Virus record (IMG/VR): IMGVR_UViG_3300025000_000044
Span: 1 to 37,846 of that record
Length of the DNA: 37,846 nucleotides
Strand: one strand, 5' to 3'
Origin: a virus
The translations under genes and the position numbers were made by a program. The notes below the pieces were generated by a model. The model worked only from the letters and a program-made list of their open reading frames with translations, did no database searches and was not told where the DNA came from. Below are positions 24,940-31,468 of this stretch, piece by piece (the stretch's first letter is position 1; every line of letters starts with the position of its first letter).

Positions 24940-25763
24940 AAATCTTACTTACAATTTTAATTTTGATATTAAGTTTGGCATATTCCGCTCTGCCCGTTTT
25001 AGCGGCTTTGAATACTACATCGGCTGATTTTGGAAATGATGCCACGGAGTATCGGTTCACTATCGTGGATAGTGCTGATACAAGTATTACAGGTTCATTG
25101 ACGATTGAGGCGTGGCTAAATTTTACATCAACCGCGGGATACCAACGCATATTTGATAAAGAAAATGGTGCTTCCGGATTAAATGGTTATGGTTCTTATT
25201 TTAATCCAGATACCCCTGGTATAGCTTTACGCATTGCAGATGGTTCGGCATCATGCGAGCCAACTGTTTCTTGGAGTCCATCAACAGGAACTTGGTATCA
25301 TTTTGCTATGGTATTTGATGATACTAATAATATTTTACAGCTTTTTATAAATGGTTCTCAACAGGGAACAGACCAAGCGTGTACTCGTGCTCCGGGTGAT
25401 GGCAATGATGCTGTAGTTATCGGAAACGCCAATGGCTCAAATCAAGACTTTAATGGTCTTATAGACGATGTGCGATTGTATAATGTCGCCCGCACCGGAG
25501 CGGCAATCGCGGCGGATTATCAACAGCAACTTGTTGGAAACGAAACCGGATTGGTGGGTTATTGGATGTTAAATAATGGAGCCGGAACTTGCGGCACTAC
25601 TCAACTTGAAGATAAAGGAGAAACCACCGACCCGGCCGGAGCCGTGGCAGACGACCTCACAAACGTCAATTCAACTCAATGCGCAACTAATGTGCCATTT
25701 ACTAATGCGGGAGTGGCGGTAGTAGTTCCTAAACGACGACTAAGCGTAATAATAATTGAATGA
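24936..25763 (+). CDS. Secreted LamG/concanavalin-like lectin domain protein
   Basis: A 275-residue protein with a signal peptide (residues 1-23, ending ...PVLA). A LamG-type jelly roll spans about 35-190 (SLTIEAWLNFTS, WYHFAMVFDDTNNILQLFINGS, GLIDDVRLYNVART). These domains bind glycans or proteins. The C-terminus is basic (VPKRRLSVIIIE). It probably helps attach to a host-surface carbohydrate or modifies the infected cell surface. Confidence 0.75.
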   Translation: MKILLTILILILSLAYSALPVLAALNTTSADFGNDATEYRFTIVDSADTSITGSLTIEAWLNFTSTAGYQRIFDKENGASGLNGYGSYFNPDTPGIALRIADGSASCEPTVSWSPSTGTWYHFAMVFDDTNNILQLFINGSQQGTDQACTRAPGDGNDAVVIGNANGSNQDFNGLIDDVRLYNVARTGAAIAADYQQQLVGNETGLVGYWMLNNGAGTCGTTQLEDKGETTDPAGAVADDLTNVNSTQCATNVPFTNAGVAVVVPKRRLSVIIIE

Positions 25764-25978
25764 TGGAACTTCAAGAACATATCAACGAAGAAGTAAAAGA
25801 GGTGCTTGATAAACACACAGAAAGTTTATTGGTGGCCAATAAAGAAATGGGGCTTATTAAGGAGACCTTGATTATTTTACAAACCGATGTTGCTTGGTTA
25901 AAAAAATTCTTTTGGATTGTTGCCGGTTCGTCAATCGGAGGATTAGTTACCGGAATTATTAACCTTTTACTTAAATAA
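25760..25978 (+). CDS. Holin-like/XhlA-type membrane protein, 72 aa
   Basis: An amphipathic coiled-coil N-terminus (KEVLDKHTESLLVANKEMGL) is followed by one C-terminal membrane segment (FFWIVAGSSIGGLVTGIINL). This is the pattern of XhlA-type lysis-associated proteins. It starts in a four-base overlap with the LamG gene and stands at the head of the lysis block. Confidence 0.6.
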   Translation: MMELQEHINEEVKEVLDKHTESLLVANKEMGLIKETLIILQTDVAWLKKFFWIVAGSSIGGLVTGIINLLLK

Positions 25979-26128
25979 ATGGAACTTGAAGCATTTAAGG
26001 AGTGGCTTGTTTATCTCTCGGACTTTACTTGGCCGACAGTGGCGGTTATCGCGCTTATTTATTATCGGGATGTCGTATCCCACTTATTGATTAAAATTAT
26101 AGATTTAATTTTTCGGACGAAAGCATGA
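25979..26128 (+). CDS. Small membrane protein, 49 aa
   Basis: It starts at the base following the previous TAA (taaATG) and ends in an ATGA overlap with the protease gene. One hydrophobic stretch (WPTVAVIALIYYRDVV) and an amphipathic end (LIKIIDLIF) suggest a membrane protein, possibly an accessory holin or spanin-like component. Confidence 0.5.
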   Translation: MELEAFKEWLVYLSDFTWPTVAVIALIYYRDVVSHLLIKIIDLIFRTKA

Positions 26129-26997
26129 CAAAGGAAAAAACAACATTCGGATTCAATCTTGCCAAAGAACTTGCCGAACAATCCGTTGAGGACTGGAAAC
26201 TTGGGGCGACCGGATTAACTTGTATCGCTCAAATCCCAGAAGAGGAGCGGGAAAAATATCTTCCTAAGGGCGAGCTGCAATTCGGGCGGGAAGATTTTAT
26301 GGACTGCGTTTCGCGGGCGGTAAATAATGTTTTAGAAACGAAATTTAATTGGCTTCTTGCAAATAAAAAATTAAGTTTGGCTAATGAGATGTGGCTGAAA
26401 GAAAAAGGATATGTGGTGGGTGATAGGATAGAGTTTAGCGATAGATTTGTAGCCATACTTTCAGGAACCACCCGCGAGGGAAACTCCTTTAAGTCCCCCT
26501 TGGATTCAGTAAGAAAAAACGGACTTATTCCCAAGGCCATGCTTCCGGCTGAATCGTGGATGGGATTTGATGACTACCATAATTCGGCCAAGATAAGCGA
26601 AAATATGAAAGCCCTCGGTTTAGAATTTATCCAGAGATTCTTTATTAACTATGAACGTGGGCCGGAATCGGATTTTGAAAACCTGCTTAAAAATGATATG
26701 CTTATGTGCGGGGGGTATGCCTGGCCAACGCCCGTAAATGGGGAATATCCCCGAACCAATTACAGTCCGAATCACGCCTTTATGGTTTTTAAGCGGCCGA
26801 GATATTTTGTATTCGATAATTATTTAGATTCGGGAATAGCCGGAGATTGGATTAAAAAACTTGCTTCCAGTTTTGATTTGCTTGATATGGGATATAGAAT
26901 TGCCGTCAATCAAAAAGAATTTATACCCATAAAAAAAAACTTCCTACAACGCCTTTTAGGTGGATTGAGGGATTACTTTGGGGAAATCTTTAGATAA
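26125..26997 (+). CDS. Papain-like (C1-type) cysteine protease
   Basis: A 290-residue protein with the C1 peptidase catalytic series: Q52 (LQFGRED), C61 in DCVSRA, H217 in NHAFMVF, N232 in FDNYLDSG. There is no signal peptide. It lies among lysis genes, upstream of an amidase, so it may cleave a host envelope protein or process virion proteins. The order and spacing of residues support the fold; the substrate is unknown. Confidence 0.75.
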   Translation: MTKEKTTFGFNLAKELAEQSVEDWKLGATGLTCIAQIPEEEREKYLPKGELQFGREDFMDCVSRAVNNVLETKFNWLLANKKLSLANEMWLKEKGYVVGDRIEFSDRFVAILSGTTREGNSFKSPLDSVRKNGLIPKAMLPAESWMGFDDYHNSAKISENMKALGLEFIQRFFINYERGPESDFENLLKNDMLMCGGYAWPTPVNGEYPRTNYSPNHAFMVFKRPRYFVFDNYLDSGIAGDWIKKLASSFDLLDMGYRIAVNQKEFIPIKKNFLQRLLGGLRDYFGEIFR

Positions 26998-26998
26998 C

Positions 26999-27124
26999 AT
27001 GAGCGGACACGCACAAAACAAAGCCAAGAAAAAACAAAGGGAAAGGTGGAACGCCCGCCACCCCGAAGGCCATAAAACATACAGTCATCGCAAGCGAGGA
27101 CATGATTGTAAATATACAAAATAA
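26999..27124 (+). CDS. Small basic protein, 41 aa
   Basis: A Lys/Arg/His-rich peptide (KAKKKQRERWNARH) with one Cys, one base after the protease stop. It directly precedes the structured RNA at 27127, and might bind that RNA. Short and charged; moderate support. Confidence 0.45.
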   Translation: MSGHAQNKAKKKQRERWNARHPEGHKTYSHRKRGHDCKYTK

Positions 27125-27126
27125 CT

Positions 27127-27287
27127 CCATCCGTGTGATTCCAAGGATGGTTCTCCGAGCTTCTCCGGTAGCAAAGAGGTAAAATAGAGTACCTTATACG
27201 GCTCACCCGTAAGGGAATCGGGGGCGACAGGGAGTTTAAGCGTTGAGGACGCAAGTCCGCTTGAATCACCAACGTTCTCCCTGTTGC
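27127..27287 (+). ncRNA. Structured RNA of unknown family (element 5)
   Basis: Hairpin 1: 27127-27132 with 27145-27150. Hairpin 2: 27192-27201 with 27207-27214 (8 bp, 2-nt bulge). A long stem: 27224-27234 with 27277-27287 (11 bp, one G-U), enclosing a hairpin closed by a GCAA loop. The loop of hairpin 1 (27135-27141) also pairs with 27263-27269 (7 bp), an interlocked tertiary contact. No known riboswitch or ribozyme core is recognised. It lies between the protease block and the HNH and amidase genes. Confidence 0.6.
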
Positions 27288-27295
27288 AAAATAAC

Positions 27296-27424
27296 TTGAA
27301 ATCTTTATGGGACGAGATAATAGGTGAAGATCCGAAACAGTTTCTATTCTTTTTCTTCTTTTTTGTCGTACCTTGGCTGGCGACTTCGGGTTTAATTTTA
27401 TGGGTTATATTCTCAATAGAATAA
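27296..27424 (+). CDS. Small membrane peptide (TTG start), 42 aa
   Basis: From TTG at 27296 an ORF encodes a strongly hydrophobic segment (FLFFFFFFVVPWLATSGLIL) after an acidic start. It overlaps the next gene by 25 bp. It could be a holin-like protein for lysis. The weak start codon lowers confidence. Confidence 0.35.
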   Translation: MKSLWDEIIGEDPKQFLFFFFFFVVPWLATSGLILWVIFSIE

Positions 27425-27729
27425 GGGGGTGGTTATATCCTGATTTATTCGGAGGACGTTCCTCTCAATGGAGTCGCGTTAGAAAAGAAAATATCAAGTC
27501 ATACTGCGAATTGTGCGAACGAAAAGGAAGATTATTACATCCATTGGAATTACATCATGTGTGGCCATTTCACCTACACCCGGAATTGGAACTCGAGCCG
27601 AGCAATTTTATAACTTTATGCCGTAAATGTCATTTAGATTTTGCTCATTTGGGGGATTTCAAAAGTTTTAATGCGGATATTCAAAGTGAAGCCGAGCATT
27701 GGAGATTAAAAAGAAAACAAAGAGTATGA
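27400..27729 (+). CDS. Small HNH endonuclease
   Basis: I use the ATG at 27400. CELCERKG, LELHHVWPFHLHPE and LCRKCH are the canonical HNH fold parts (two CxxC pairs and HH). This compact 109-residue form occurs widely in phages, often assisting packaging or homing. It lies just after the structured RNA; a functional link is possible but unproven. It overlaps the amidase as ATGA. Confidence 0.85.
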   Translation: MGYILNRIRGWLYPDLFGGRSSQWSRVRKENIKSYCELCERKGRLLHPLELHHVWPFHLHPELELEPSNFITLCRKCHLDFAHLGDFKSFNADIQSEAEHWRLKRKQRV

Positions 27730-28319
27730 CACGATTTTATATTTCGGCCGGACACTCAATTTATGATAAAGGTTATTCCTGCGGTTGCGGGTTGGCTTCG
27801 GAATCAGAATGGACTATTAAAATTCGGGATGAATTAAAGAAATTAGTAAACGCAGAGTTTCCACCCGACACTCTCTCTCTAAGAGATACTATTGATTGGA
27901 TTAACTTTTCGGCCAAGCCGGATGATTTTAGTTTGGAAATTCACCTGAATGCCCATCAAAATAAATCCATTCGCGGGGTAGAGACATATTATTCCGACAC
28001 TCCGAGATATGCGGATATATTCGCGCGAAATATATCATTAACACTTGGCATACCCAATCGCGGGCCAAAACACGATTCACTCTCTTATGTCGGCTCGTTA
28101 GGATTCCTGCGGCAGTTAAAATGCCCCTCGGTGATTATAGAATGTCTTTATATGACAAACGAACAGGATAAATTGGTTCTTTTAAATGGCGGGCCGGAAA
28201 AAATAGCGAGAGGGATTAAACGCTCTCTTGATACGCTTTTTGCCGCCGAACAACTTAATAAGATGTCGGTGTTGCTCGAGACACTGAAGAAACAATTATT
28301 GAAATTATTAAAATTATGA
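27726..28319 (+). CDS. N-acetylmuramoyl-L-alanine amidase (Amidase_3-like endolysin)
   Basis: A 197-residue enzyme starting at 27726. The zinc ligand and catalytic pattern of Amidase_3 is visible: ISAGH (H10), E26, LEIHLNA (H73), VIIECLYMTN (E139). No signal peptide or binding domain, so it would need the holin for release. It cuts the amide bond between muramic acid and peptide. Overlaps the holin candidate as ATGA. Confidence 0.85.
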   Translation: MTRFYISAGHSIYDKGYSCGCGLASESEWTIKIRDELKKLVNAEFPPDTLSLRDTIDWINFSAKPDDFSLEIHLNAHQNKSIRGVETYYSDTPRYADIFARNISLTLGIPNRGPKHDSLSYVGSLGFLRQLKCPSVIIECLYMTNEQDKLVLLNGGPEKIARGIKRSLDTLFAAEQLNKMSVLLETLKKQLLKLLKL

Positions 28320-28558
28320 ACAGCAATTTATTTCGACTTAATGGAAGGGATTTTATTGTGGCCTTAGCAAATGCGGTTTTCGCCGCCATTATCATAGTTC
28401 TATATGGTGTCGTAACTACATCAGGATTTGATTTATTTACTGTAGATTGGGTTACGATAGGAAAAACAGTAATAAATTCTATATTTATTGTTTTTATTTC
28501 CAGCTTGGGCGCGGCCCTTGGGATAGATAAAAACGGTAAAGTATTGGGAAGTATTTAA
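28316..28558 (+). CDS. Holin candidate, 80 aa
   Basis: Two hydrophobic segments (about residues 13-34 and 47-69) connected by a short loop, with a basic C-terminus (GIDKNGKVLGSI), match the plan of small holins. It overlaps the amidase start side as ATGA and is followed by the transglycosylase. It would form the membrane hole that releases the endolysin. Confidence 0.7.
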   Translation: MNSNLFRLNGRDFIVALANAVFAAIIIVLYGVVTTSGFDLFTVDWVTIGKTVINSIFIVFISSLGAALGIDKNGKVLGSI

Positions 28559-28590
28559 CTCCCATGTGATTACTCTTAACATGAAAATTT

Positions 28591-28974
28591 ATGAATACAC
28601 TTTTAGTGTGGTTGCTTTCAATTATGGCTTCTTCGACCGTAGTGTTTTTGACAAATGAAAAATATGAACTAATGCAATTCGCGCACGATGTGGCAGTTAT
28701 CAACCAAATAGACCCCGAAAAGTTTATTAAATTGATTGACTGCGAGTCAAAATTTGTTAAAACCGCCAAAGGAGATTTTAGAAGTGAAACCAAAGAATTT
28801 ATGGCACGGGGAATTTTACAGTTTTGGAAATCAACATTTATTACTCAATCAAAAATTTATGATTTCAAGGGAGAATATCTAAATCCCAAAGACCAAATTA
28901 TTCTGGCCGGGAAAATGCTTAAAGAAAAGGAGGGGTGGCGGCATTGGACGAATTGCTGGAAGTGGATACGCTGA
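28591..28974 (+). CDS. SLT-like lytic transglycosylase with signal anchor
   Basis: A 127-residue protein with an N-terminal hydrophobic anchor (3-20), followed by a lysozyme-like core: LIDCESKF (E52 catalytic) and ARGILQFWKST. This is the plan of phage-encoded SLT domains, which cut peptidoglycan glycan strands. It ends the lysis block. Its small size lacks extra domains. Confidence 0.75.
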   Translation: MNTLLVWLLSIMASSTVVFLTNEKYELMQFAHDVAVINQIDPEKFIKLIDCESKFVKTAKGDFRSETKEFMARGILQFWKSTFITQSKIYDFKGEYLNPKDQIILAGKMLKEKEGWRHWTNCWKWIR

Positions 28975-28978
28975 AGCT

Positions 28979-29044
28979 CGCCCGCGTTTCGATAAATCTA
29001 TGCAAACCCACTCAAAATCTATGCAATTTATTGGAACGGGGGCG
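28979..29044. repeat. Interrupted palindrome enclosing two 12-bp direct repeats
   Basis: Arms 28979-28988 and 29035-29044 pair over 9 of 10 positions. The loop contains AAATCTATGCAA twice, at 28994-29005 and 29015-29026, exactly 21 bp (two helical turns) apart. A GGGTTTTT tail follows the second arm. It may be a protein-binding site, a replication or packaging signal, or a second terminator after the late genes. Confidence 0.5.
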
Positions 29045-29132
29045 GGTTTTTGGCTGAATCCGCAAAGGAGTCAATAGTTCCGGTCGAATATATATGGGAA
29101 CAAAAGCCGGGCTTTGAACTTCCATCTTAATT

Positions 29133-29165
29133 CTAAAACCGCCTTTTCGGGCGGTTTTAGTTTTT
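29133..29165 (+). terminator. Rho-independent terminator of the late operon
   Basis: An 11-bp perfect stem, 29133-29143 with 29150-29160 (CTAAAACCGCC/GGCGGTTTTAG), six-base loop, then five T residues. It lies after the last late gene and before the leftward operon, so it ends the late transcript; read on the minus strand it has little T-tract. Confidence 0.85.
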
Positions 29166-29225
29166 CCAAAAATCCGTAATCATTCTTTCTAAAATGATAT
29201 TTTATTACAAACATCAACGAAAAAA

Positions 29226-29585
29226 CTATACGAGATTTCCAGATATTCCGCACCAATAACATATGTTTCTTAACATAATATTATGCGAACATCTGGCTTG
29301 ACGTTCTCTGATTTTTGAACTAATCAGTATTTTTTTATAATACGAGGGGGCGGATTTATTCAATAAATCAGAGGCAGTAAATTCGCGTTTATGTTTTGGC
29401 GCGTATGAGAACAATGGATCCAGCGCGTCAATTCTTCTGAACCAATAAAGAATGGTGGTGTGGTTTCTTTTAAGAATCCGCCCAATTTCCGAAATGCCTT
29501 TCCCCTCTTTTCGCAAAGCAATGATTTGGTCTATATAAGACCGTGAAGATAAAATATATTTTATATTTTCAGTTCTCTTTCGCAT
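29226..29585 (-). CDS. HTH transcriptional regulator or DNA-binding protein
   Basis: A 119-residue basic protein. Residues about 17-48 (DQIIALRKEGKGISEIGRIL, then KRNHTTILYWFRR) form a homeodomain-like/resolvase-type helix-turn-helix. The C-terminus has C..H..C..C residues (ARCSHNIML, NICYWCG) that may bind zinc. It is the second gene of the only leftward operon; probably controls the divergent promoters at 29.75-29.87 kb. Confidence 0.7.
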   Translation of the reverse strand: MRKRTENIKYILSSRSYIDQIIALRKEGKGISEIGRILKRNHTTILYWFRRIDALDPLFSYAPKHKREFTASDLLNKSAPSYYKKILISSKIRERQARCSHNIMLRNICYWCGISGNLV

Positions 29586-29742
29586 AAAACTCTAAATTAT
29601 CTCCCCGACAACTGTAACATTTCGCCTCGAACCACCACTTAGCAGAAGTAAATGTCTGTCCGCATTTGCAGATATATTTCCATTTTCTTTCCCGCCACAT
29701 TTTTAGAATCTTTTTCCGGTGTTTAACATACCAAGTATTCAT
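29569..29742 (-). CDS. Zinc-ribbon protein, 57 aa, leftward
   Basis: On the minus strand, residues 25-45 contain CKCG and, about 15 residues later, CYSC, a zinc ribbon, surrounded by basic and Trp residues. Start at 29742 lies 6 bp after a TATAAT, so the mRNA would be nearly leaderless. The stop overlaps the HTH gene start by 17 bp. Likely co-regulates with the HTH gene. Confidence 0.65.
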   Translation of the reverse strand: MNTWYVKHRKKILKMWRERKWKYICKCGQTFTSAKWWFEAKCYSCRGDNLEFYAKEN

Positions 29743-29816
29743 ATATCAATTATATCTTTTTTACTGGATATGGAAAATCGGAGTTTTGCACTTTCGGTAT
29801 TGACAAATTGATATAT
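29741..29816. promoter_or_regulatory. Inverted repeat ATATATCAATT ... AATTGATATAT in the divergent control region
   Basis: Arm 29741-29751 covers the leftward -10/start, and arm 29806-29816 lies 65 bp away centre to centre. The HTH protein at 29226 is a natural candidate to bind both arms, repressing its own operon by looping. No footprint data; inferred from geometry. Confidence 0.4.
29749..29777 (-). promoter_or_regulatory. Leftward promoter, probably leaderless
   Basis: On the minus strand TATAAT (29754-29749) precedes ATG (29742) by 6 bp. A -35 at 17 bp spacing would be TTTTCC (29777-29772), a weak match. Transcription would begin at or next to the start codon. One arm of an 11-bp inverted repeat overlaps it. 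Confidence 0.5.
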
Positions 29817-29826
29817 TCGGGTGGCT

Positions 29827-29835
29827 TGTGGATAA
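29827..29835. promoter_or_regulatory. Perfect DnaA-box-like sequence (TGTGGATAA)
   Basis: TGTGGATAA is the complement of the consensus DnaA box TTATCCACA. It lies 8 bp upstream of the -35 of the early promoter. The same sequence lies at 33169-33177 before a second early promoter, and a one-mismatch copy at 957-965 before the late promoter. It could bind DnaA or a phage factor. Confidence 0.55.
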
Positions 29836-29843
29836 ACCCCGCC

Positions 29844-29872
29844 TTGACATGTATCCGGCGCGGGAGTATTAT
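29844..29872 (+). promoter_or_regulatory. Early rightward promoter (TTGACA-N17-TATTAT)
   Basis: -35 TTGACA at 29844-29849, a spacer of exactly 17 bp, and -10 TATTAT at 29867-29872. Predicted start near 29879. It drives the early operon through the interlocked-stem leader at 29896. Confidence 0.8.
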
Positions 29873-29895
29873 TAAAAATGTTCAATAAACATAGA

Positions 29896-29982
29896 CCCGC
29901 TAAGGTGAGCAAAAACCTCGAAAGAGGTATATCAGAATAGCCACCTCGGCGCACCTTAGCGGGCAAGTCGGGGTGGCTTTTC
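29896..29982 (+). promoter_or_regulatory. Interlocked-stem RNA leader, element 2
   Basis: Stem A: CCCGCTAAGGTG (29896-29907) with 29952-29963, 12 perfect bp. Within it a GAAA-tetraloop hairpin (29915-29928). Stem B: 29939-29950 with 29967-29978, 12 bp with two G-U, followed by TTTT. The 5' arm of B lies inside A, and the 3' arm of A lies inside B. Forming A would hinder the B terminator, and vice versa. It begins about 17 nt after the promoter start. Another hairpin, 30004-30020, follows. Confidence 0.75.
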
Positions 29983-30041
29983 TGGTATAAAAAGGTCGGG
30001 TATCGGCTACCACACAGCCGGAGTTAAAAAGATTAAAAATT

Positions 30042-30215
30042 ATGGATTTACTTTTATATGGAGATAACGAACAACGAGCCAATTATTTTAGGAACAAAAT
30101 GGACAGGGAAATTTTCGGCTCAAGAAATTATGAACAGGCACGAAAAATATATGCTTACTTATGTGCAGAAATCCGCAAGCAAACTAAAACCGAGCAAATG
30201 GGAATTAGCCGGTGA
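30042..30215 (+). CDS. Overlapping hypothetical protein, 57 aa
   Basis: A charged helical protein (MDREIFGSRNYEQARKIYAY) that starts 16 bp before the 30058 gene and overlaps it in another frame for 158 bp. It is the first ATG after the early leader. Composition looks coding in both frames. It could be a small regulator. Confidence 0.4.
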   Translation: MDLLLYGDNEQRANYFRNKMDREIFGSRNYEQARKIYAYLCAEIRKQTKTEQMGISR

Positions 30216-30273
30216 GATAATAATTCCGCCATTGATATTCATAGTCGTCGTACTATGGATGGCGATACTGTAA
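30058..30273 (+). CDS. Tail-anchored membrane protein, 71 aa
   Basis: The N-terminal part is soluble and basic (WTGKFSAQEIMNRHEKYML) and the last 22 residues form one membrane segment (IIIPPLIFIVVVLWMAIL). A C-terminal anchor is unusual in phage early genes and suggests an inner-membrane role such as superinfection exclusion. It overlaps the 30042 frame. Confidence 0.55.
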   Translation: MEITNNEPIILGTKWTGKFSAQEIMNRHEKYMLTYVQKSASKLKPSKWELAGEIIIPPLIFIVVVLWMAIL

Positions 30274-30332
30274 AATGGGTAAAGAGGTGGGGACATGATA
30301 CATTTTGGTTACCCATTTTGTATCATTCCTCT
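30273..30332 (+). promoter_or_regulatory. Interlocked-stem RNA element 4
   Basis: Stem A: AAATGGGTAA (30273-30282) with 30309-30318, 10 perfect bp. Stem B: ATGATACA (30295-30302) with 30319-30326, 8 bp, extended by AGAGG (30283-30287) with CCTCT (30328-30332). Same A5'-B5'-A3'-B3' order as elements 1-3, with no gap between A3' and B3', so the stems are probably alternatives. It lies in the gap before the 30347 gene. No U-run follows. Confidence 0.6.
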
Positions 30333-30346
30333 GCCTCTAAAATAAA

Positions 30347-30523
30347 ATGATTAAAAATGTTAAATTAGAAATTGAAACCGAAAACGAGGAGGGAGGATTG
30401 GAATATACTGACTTGTCTTCTCCCACGATTGAAATGGCCTTGGAAAAATTAGGAGCATTTGAAAGGTCGCGGGATAAAGACGCTCTTTTTGAGGGCGAAT
30501 TAGAACAATCTAAAATTGAATAA
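30347..30523 (+). CDS. Acidic hypothetical protein, 58 aa
   Basis: An acidic protein (EIETENEEGGLEYTDLSS) with a helical end (EGELEQSKIE). Starts after an AATAAAATG context and the interlocked RNA. Family not recognised. Confidence 0.55.
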   Translation: MIKNVKLEIETENEEGGLEYTDLSSPTIEMALEKLGAFERSRDKDALFEGELEQSKIE

Positions 30524-30524
30524 T

Positions 30525-30704
30525 ATGAACACAAACACATATGCCGAGCGTGCTGAAGCCGAAGCACGTTATAAAGAAGACATTAAAAATATAAAAATCA
30601 AATGGCCACATACTCCAAATGGGGATTGTACCAGTGATTGTCGGAGAACAGGATGTCCGAATGACGAAATCCCCACATTTGAGGGGTGGCTTGAAAATCA
30701 ATGA
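30525..30704 (+). CDS. Small Cys-containing protein, 59 aa
   Basis: I use ATG 30525 rather than the upstream TTG. It has a helical N-terminus (ERAEAEARYKEDIKNIKIKW) followed by three Cys (CTSDCRRTGC), a possible metal-binding loop. Ends in an ATGA overlap with the annealing-protein gene. Confidence 0.55.
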   Translation: MNTNTYAERAEAEARYKEDIKNIKIKWPHTPNGDCTSDCRRTGCPNDEIPTFEGWLENQ

Positions 30705-31468
30705 AAATACTTGATATAACACCAAAAGAAACTCAAATAGTATTAAGAAAAGATAGTGGTTTAGTAACTGCCGAAGCATTGGAACGAGAAGAAGAAACCC
30801 GTAAACTTATTAAAGGATATATCTCTAAAAATCTTAAAAAGGGTACAGATTATTATGAACTTCAGATCGGCGGGAGAACTTCAAAACCCTCCTTATCCAA
30901 GCCCGGAGCCGAGAAATTTATGTCCTTGTTTCATCTCCGAGCCGAGTTTGAAAGGGATAATGATACTTGGGAGATGATGGGAAAAAAAGACGGAGTGCTT
31001 TGCTATGTATGCAAATTGTACACAAAATCCGGCCAATTAGTCGGAGAGGGCCGGGGAGCCAGAGATGTCCATAAAGACGGAGATATAAACAAGGCAATTA
31101 AAATGGCCCAAAAATCAGCCAATATAGATGCGGTATTAAGGGTGGGCGCTTTATCAGAAATGTTTACCCAAGACTTAGAGGATTTAAAAGAAAATGAGAA
31201 AATAAATAATTTTCCTATTATTGATTTAGATTCCGATCCGACAATCAAAAATGCCAAACAGCACGATGATCTTATAGGCCTTAAAAAAAGAATAATGCTT
31301 TTAATCAACAGGATTGAAATGCGGAACGTAAAAGATAAAGCGGAAATTGAAAATTTAATTCGGGAGTCATGTCAGGAAGAACTGATACCAGAAAATTATC
31401 AATCTATTTCAAATAAATTGGAGATTATTTGGACTGACCAACAGGAAGCGCATAAAAAATTAAAATGA
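30701..31468 (+). CDS. Rad52/22-like single-strand annealing protein candidate
   Basis: A 255-residue protein. The block LSKPGAEKFMSLF, the beta region (YVCKLYTKSGQLVGEGRGAR) and KMAQKSANIDAVLRVGALSE, MFTQDLED resemble the Rad52/22-like recombination proteins of phages. These anneal single-stranded DNA in phage replication and recombination. A charged coiled tail follows (about 190-255). The gene stands early, before small nuclease genes, a usual place for such proteins. Confidence 0.6.
   Translation: MKILDITPKETQIVLRKDSGLVTAEALEREEETRKLIKGYISKNLKKGTDYYELQIGGRTSKPSLSKPGAEKFMSLFHLRAEFERDNDTWEMMGKKDGVLCYVCKLYTKSGQLVGEGRGARDVHKDGDINKAIKMAQKSANIDAVLRVGALSEMFTQDLEDLKENEKINNFPIIDLDSDPTIKNAKQHDDLIGLKKRIMLLINRIEMRNVKDKAEIENLIRESCQEELIPENYQSISNKLEIIWTDQQEAHKKLK

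Noticed and set aside
27127-27287. tRNA, tmRNA or c-di-GMP riboswitch in the structured RNA
   Set aside because: No T-loop or anticodon arm of the right size; only a short GGACGCAA similarity to c-di-GMP-I RNA, which lacks the rest of that fold.
28560-28990. CRISPR array or integrase/att site
   Set aside because: No regular repeat-spacer units exist anywhere in the window; the two 12-bp repeats are single and there is no integrase gene.
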